From NCBI RefSeq assembly GCF_030538285.1, contig NZ_JAUNUG010000003.1:62001-126000 (forward strand): 64,000 nucleotides of DNA, read 5' to 3'. Under the pieces are notes generated by a model. That model ran no database searches. It had not been told where the DNA came from and worked only from the letters and a program-made list of their open reading frames with translations. Below are positions 60,263 to 64,000 of this stretch, piece by piece. The position numbers were made by a program, and so were the translations under genes. Origin of the DNA: Corynebacterium sp. GTDB lineage: Bacteria > Actinomycetota > Actinomycetes > Mycobacteriales > Mycobacteriaceae. Each line of letters opens with the position of its first letter. The first letter of the stretch is position 1.

Positions 60263-62173
60263 ATGGCTAAGGGGCGTATTCCGGACAGTGATATCCAGGC
60301 GATCCGTGAGCGTGCCCAGATCGAGGAGATCGTCGGGGAATACGTCCAGCTCAAGCCCGCGGGTCACGATTCCCTCAAGGGCCTAAGCCCTTTCAAGGAC
60401 GAGCGCACCCCCTCCTTCCACGTGCGCCCCAACCGCGGGTACTTCCACTGTTTTTCCACAGGCAAGGGTGGGGATGTCTTCTCCTTCCTCATGGAGATGG
60501 AGCACATCTCCTTCCCCGAGGCCGTGGAGGCCGTCGCCCAACAGATCGGTTACACGATCAACTATCAGGGCGGGACCACGGGCGCGCGCCGGGAGGAGCC
60601 GGGCACCCGCAAGCGGCTTATCGACGCCAACAAGGCCGCCCACCTCTTCTACCGCGAGCAGCTGGAGACCCCGCAGGCGCAGAAGGGGCGCGAGTTCCTG
60701 CTGGACCGTGGTTTCTCGCAGGAGCACATCTACGCCTTCGAGTGCGGTTATGCCCCCGAGGGCTGGGACACCATGACGAAGCATCTGCTGCGCAAGGGTT
60801 TCGAGTTCAAGGAGCTCGAGGCCGCCGGCCTGTCCAAGATGGGGCGGCGCGGCCCCATCGACGCCTTCCACCGGCGTCTGCTGTGGCCCATCAAGGACCT
60901 GTCCGGCAACGTCATCGGCTTCGGTGCCCGCAAGCTTTTCGACGATGACCAGATGGGAAAGTACATGAACACCCGCGACACGTTGCTCTACAACAAGTCA
61001 AAGGTGCTCTTCGGCCTGGATGTGGCGAAGAAGAACATCGCCGCCGGGCACCAGGCAGTCGTCGTTGAGGGATACACCGACGTTATGGCCATGCACGCCG
61101 CCGGGGTGACCACCGCCGTGGCCTCCTGCGGCACCGCCTTCGGTGATGATCACCTGCAGATCCTGCGCCGCCTCATGCTCGACGACAACTACTTCCGCGG
61201 TGAGCTCATCTACACCTTCGACGGTGATGAGGCAGGTCAGAAGGCCGCCATGCGTGCCTTTGAGGGCGACCAGAAGTTCACCGGCCAGTCCTTTGTGTCC
61301 GTCGCACCCGCCGGCATGGATCCCTGCGACCTGCGGCTGGAGCGCGGTGATGCCGCCGTCCGCGACCTCGTCGCCGACCGCATCCCCATGTTCCAGTTCG
61401 TCGTCGAGTCGATGCTCGCCGAGCACAACCTCGACACCGTCGAAGGTCGTCTACAAGCTTTGCGACGTACCGTCCCCGTCGTCGCCGGCATCAAGGATCC
61501 GGTCCTGCAGTCCGAGTACGCCCGTCAGCTGTCCGGCTGGGTGGGCTGGGCGAACACAGAGGAAGTGGTGCAGCAGGTCCGCGCCGAAGCGCGTAAGCCC
61601 AAGCAAGAGAAAAAGCGCCGCGCCGTGCGTTTCGACGACGCCTCCTCCGCACCCGTCGACACCACCCCGGCCGTGCCCATGCCCAATCGACGTGACCCGT
61701 ATCTGTGGCCGCAGCGCGAATCACTCAAACTGGCCCTGCAGAACCCGGAGGTCGCCGGCGACTACTTCGACGGGCTCAGCGCTGATGCCTTCACCCACCC
61801 CGCCTACTGCATGGTGCGTGCGGGTATCAGCCGTGCCGGGGGAGTGGCCGCTGCCCACAATGGCGTTGACTGGATCGCCACCGTCGCCGGCGAGATGACC
61901 GACCTCATGGGCCGCAATCTGGTCTCCGAGCTGGCGGTGGAGGAGATCATCATCGAAGCCCAGCACCTCGGCGACTACGCAGACTCCGTGCTCTCCCGCT
62001 TGCAGGAATCCGAGGTGGGCAATCAGATCGCCCAGCTCAAGAGCCAGCTGCAGCGCATGCGCCCTTCCGATGACGAGCAGGCTTACAACTCACTGTTCGC
62101 CGACCTCGTGGCGCTGGAGCAGGCGCGCCGGGAACTTAACGAGCGAGCTTTTCGGGGGATCGTCGGCGAGTAG
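60263..62173 (+). CDS. dnaG: DNA primase, zinc-ligand-poor N-terminal domain
   Basis: 636 aa. Synthesises RNA primers at the fork. The zinc-binding domain reads SLKGLSPFKDERTPSFHVRPNRGYFHCFSTGKGGDVFSFLM; other primases have CPFH and CFGC, so three of the four ligands (C, H, second C) are replaced by S, K and T. The TOPRIM core is intact: VVVEGYTDVMAMHAAGVTTAVASCGTAFGDDH and LIYTFDGDEAGQKAA, plus the YMNTRDTLLYNKSKVLFGLD block. A C-terminal DnaB-interaction region follows. The domain fold is otherwise conserved, so it is probably functional without zinc. Confidence 0.93.
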   Translation: MAKGRIPDSDIQAIRERAQIEEIVGEYVQLKPAGHDSLKGLSPFKDERTPSFHVRPNRGYFHCFSTGKGGDVFSFLMEMEHISFPEAVEAVAQQIGYTINYQGGTTGARREEPGTRKRLIDANKAAHLFYREQLETPQAQKGREFLLDRGFSQEHIYAFECGYAPEGWDTMTKHLLRKGFEFKELEAAGLSKMGRRGPIDAFHRRLLWPIKDLSGNVIGFGARKLFDDDQMGKYMNTRDTLLYNKSKVLFGLDVAKKNIAAGHQAVVVEGYTDVMAMHAAGVTTAVASCGTAFGDDHLQILRRLMLDDNYFRGELIYTFDGDEAGQKAAMRAFEGDQKFTGQSFVSVAPAGMDPCDLRLERGDAAVRDLVADRIPMFQFVVESMLAEHNLDTVEGRLQALRRTVPVVAGIKDPVLQSEYARQLSGWVGWANTEEVVQQVRAEARKPKQEKKRRAVRFDDASSAPVDTTPAVPMPNRRDPYLWPQRESLKLALQNPEVAGDYFDGLSADAFTHPAYCMVRAGISRAGGVAAAHNGVDWIATVAGEMTDLMGRNLVSELAVEEIIIEAQHLGDYADSVLSRLQESEVGNQIAQLKSQLQRMRPSDDEQAYNSLFADLVALEQARRELNERAFRGIVGE

Positions 62174-62248
62174 AAGCACGATAAGATGGCGTGACTCGGT
62201 ACAGTAAACAAGAATGCAAATCACATGGAGACTACAGGGGAGAACGGT

Positions 62249-63553
62249 TTGACCAAGCAGATCCTCGTACTCTCCCAATACTGGTACCCCGAAAACGGTG
62301 TTCCTCAGCGTCGTTGGACCTGGCTGACCAAAATCCTGGTGGATGCGGGTTACGAGGTTACGGTGATCACCCCACCTCCGCACTACCAGCGGAAGTTGGA
62401 TCTGCGGACCTGGTGGCGCGAGCGGAGGTACGCATCGAGGCTGGAAACCGACCTCGGTCCCTCTGGTGAACATATCGTCCGCTCAGGGTTCATACCCTCG
62501 GGTGATTCACTGACTCTGAAGGCGCTGAATCAGGCGACTGTGGCGCTCGGCTCCCTGTGGGTGGTGTTGAAACGACCGGGGAAACTTCGTGGCTACCGAC
62601 CAGACCTGATCATTGGCACCGTCCCCGCCCTGCCCACCGCAGCCGCCACCTGGTTGACGGCAGCTCGGTTTCGTGCACCCTACGTCATCGACCTCCGCGA
62701 TGCCTGGCCGGATCTGCTGAAAGAGGCTGAGAACTGGAACCGCAGTACCGGTGTCCGCTCTCTGCGAGAGAGGATCCTGACCAAGGGTCCCCTTCAGCTC
62801 CTCAGCGCGGTGACCCGGAAGGCCATCAACCATGCACTCAAGAATGCTGCCGGAATAACTGTGACGTCTTCGTATCTCGCGGAGAATCTGGCGACGCGCC
62901 GTGAGCTTTGGGTGAATGGGAATCCGCCACCGATCGAGACGGTCAGAAACGTCTTCCCACCAGAGACGGCATTTGTGAAGAATCATGATGCTCAGAACAC
63001 GAGCGACGGACTGAACGTGCTGTACGCGGGAACTTTTGGTCGAGCGCAGAACCTCGACAATGCATTGCGTGCTGCGGAACTGGCAAAGGCGCGAGGAGTC
63101 AACGTGTCAGTTACTTTTGTGGGTGCGGGAGTGACCCGGGACGCGCTTGTGAAATCTGCACGCGAAAAGGATGTCGACGTTCGTTTTGTTAATCGACGGC
63201 CCGCAGAGGACCTGGCGTCTTTCTACGAGTGGGCGGATACCGCCTTAGTGCACCTCACAGATTGGGAAGCGCTAGACCGCGCTGTTCCGTCGAAAACCTA
63301 CGAGCTCATGTCTTCAGGTGTGCACATTTCGGGGGTGGTTAATGGCGAGGCAGCGGAGCTTATCCGATTGCAGCGCTCCGGAGACGTGGTGGAGCCGGAG
63401 AACCCGGAAGCTCTCGCAGACTTGTGGGTGTCTCTCGCCCGTAATCGGAGTCGTCTCAAGGTCTCATCGGAAGGTGCCACATGGGCGGAGAAGGAGCGCC
63501 GAAGCGAAGCCCCTGACAGGCTGTTGAGCTTGGTCAAGAGGGCCTTGGCGTGA
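62249..63553 (+). CDS. Glycosyltransferase, GT4-like
   Basis: 434 aa from TTG 62249, which has GGGGAG 6 nt upstream; ATG 62225 in the same frame has no such site. Two Rossmann domains of the GT-B fold: N-terminal QILVLSQYWYPENGVPQRRWTWLTKILVDAGYEVTVITPPPHYQRK with RPDLIIGTVPALPTAAATWLTAARFRAPYVIDLRDAWPDLL; C-terminal LNVLYAGTFGRAQNLDNALRAAELAKARGVNVSVTFVGAG and PSKTYELMSSGVHISGV (nucleotide-sugar site). It resembles WcaI or similar cell-surface polysaccharide enzymes. Codon use is noticeably less G+C-rich than neighbours. It overlaps the next gene by 4 nt. Confidence 0.85.
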   Translation: MTKQILVLSQYWYPENGVPQRRWTWLTKILVDAGYEVTVITPPPHYQRKLDLRTWWRERRYASRLETDLGPSGEHIVRSGFIPSGDSLTLKALNQATVALGSLWVVLKRPGKLRGYRPDLIIGTVPALPTAAATWLTAARFRAPYVIDLRDAWPDLLKEAENWNRSTGVRSLRERILTKGPLQLLSAVTRKAINHALKNAAGITVTSSYLAENLATRRELWVNGNPPPIETVRNVFPPETAFVKNHDAQNTSDGLNVLYAGTFGRAQNLDNALRAAELAKARGVNVSVTFVGAGVTRDALVKSAREKDVDVRFVNRRPAEDLASFYEWADTALVHLTDWEALDRAVPSKTYELMSSGVHISGVVNGEAAELIRLQRSGDVVEPENPEALADLWVSLARNRSRLKVSSEGATWAEKERRSEAPDRLLSLVKRALA

Positions 63554-64000
63554 CCGAGGGCCTTCTCTTTCGTCTTCGAGTGGCTTCTCTACTGGTTTCA
63601 GCGGGTGTCAACCTCCTGGCAGCCGACCCCCGCGGCTGTGCCGTGAAAATAGCGGAACGAATTCGGCTTGCCGACGGTCCCCTGAATGCTGTGCCCACGG
63701 CATGGTTGCGCCAATGGGGCGCAGGGGAGCCGTCACCTACTCGGAACCTCATCGAGAGGGGGCACTTGACCCGTGGAGTTCGGCAGGTAATTGACTTGGG
63801 ATCATCCGCATCGCACGGAGATGTGCACTTGGCTTTAAGAACGTTAGAACGAACTGCAGTCTTGGAGGCGCAATTGCCCCCGTCGACGGAGGCGCGAGAG
63901 AAGACCGACGAAGGAATGCATCGGATCCTCCACTTCTTGACCAATAGTGAGCCGTTCACGATTTCCGGGTACACGGTGCGTTCGACGCATGTCTTGGCCT
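63550..64000 (+). CDS. Glycosyltransferase, N-terminal part (runs off the window)
   Basis: 150 codons present from GTG 63550, which overlaps the preceding stop (GTGA). Residues 1-~125 are a helical, basic extension (MTEGLLFRLRVASLLVSAGVNLLAADPRGCAVKIAERIRLADGP). From ~127 a typical GT4 start appears: MHRILHFLTNSEPFTISGYTVRSTHVLA (compare RVLHVLTNSLPHTQSGYT). Likely works with the preceding glycosyltransferase on the same glycan. Lower G+C as well. Confidence 0.75.
   Translation, partial: MTEGLLFRLRVASLLVSAGVNLLAADPRGCAVKIAERIRLADGPLNAVPTAWLRQWGAGEPSPTRNLIERGHLTRGVRQVIDLGSSASHGDVHLALRTLERTAVLEAQLPPSTEAREKTDEGMHRILHFLTNSEPFTISGYTVRSTHVLA

Overview
The window is G+C-rich, tightly packed bacterial chromosome. 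Gene order and content point to an actinobacterium of the genus Corynebacterium: dnaG, dgt, glyS, arsR-zur, uppS, recO, era, a CorC-type gene, ybeY, phoH, rsmE, dnaJ2, hrcA and hemW on one side, and fadD, malQ, a Dcp-type peptidase and idi on the other. From memory this follows the C. glutamicum order. GTG and TTG starts, leaderless-looking starts and CIRCE control of hrcA fit as well. I saw no tRNA, rRNA, CRISPR array, insertion sequence or phage gene.

Layout. 1-3.6 kb: end of an ABC exporter, two lipoproteins (one DUF3558-like), three tandem copies of a 77-nt palindromic element, and a PPE-like protein. 3.6-13.3 kb: idi, two tandem maltokinase-like proteins that have lost catalytic residues, a type B esterase, an M3 peptidase, two tiny membrane proteins, an Abi-like gene with a damaged 5' end, and malQ. 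13.4-20 kb: fadD, a multispan membrane protein, three consecutive membrane-anchored exported proteins, a hypothetical gene and hemW. 20-37.3 kb: an accessory island. 37.5-47.7 kb: the hrcA-dnaJ2-rsmE-phoH-ybeY-corC run, pdxY, then era-recO-uppS and a VIT-type transporter. 47.8-62.2 kb: an HNH/13E12-type gene with an SOS-like box, zur and arsR, glyS, hypotheticals, a TPM-domain protein, a YdcF protein, dgt, an ABC transporter, a secreted guanyl RNase and dnaG. 62.2-64 kb: two overlapping glycosyltransferase genes with visibly lower G+C, probably the start of a polysaccharide locus.

The most interesting part is the island at about 19,985-37,348, lying between hemW and hrcA, which I recall as close neighbours in C. 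glutamicum. Nine minus-strand genes are almost all coupled by 1-4 nt overlaps or very short gaps. In transcription order they encode a proline-rich membrane protein, a secreted and membrane-anchored vWA protein, a 1209-aa tubulin-like protein, a 914-aa membrane protein with two central TM segments, a fibronectin-III-like protein, a GAP1-N2-type GTPase-associated protein, a protein with a vWA-like C-terminal half, a double-GTPase-type (TRAFAC) P-loop protein, and a four-TM protein. Two TPR-like genes converge on it from the hemW side. The set looks like a variant of the GTPase-centred, NTP-dependent systems predicted to act in conflict or signalling. A role for this one is inference.

Other points of note: an enriched 10-mer GCTT(A/C)TCGAC across the window, an era gene whose only plausible start is ATC, a primase lacking three of four zinc ligands, and six convergent gene pairs whose ends overlap.
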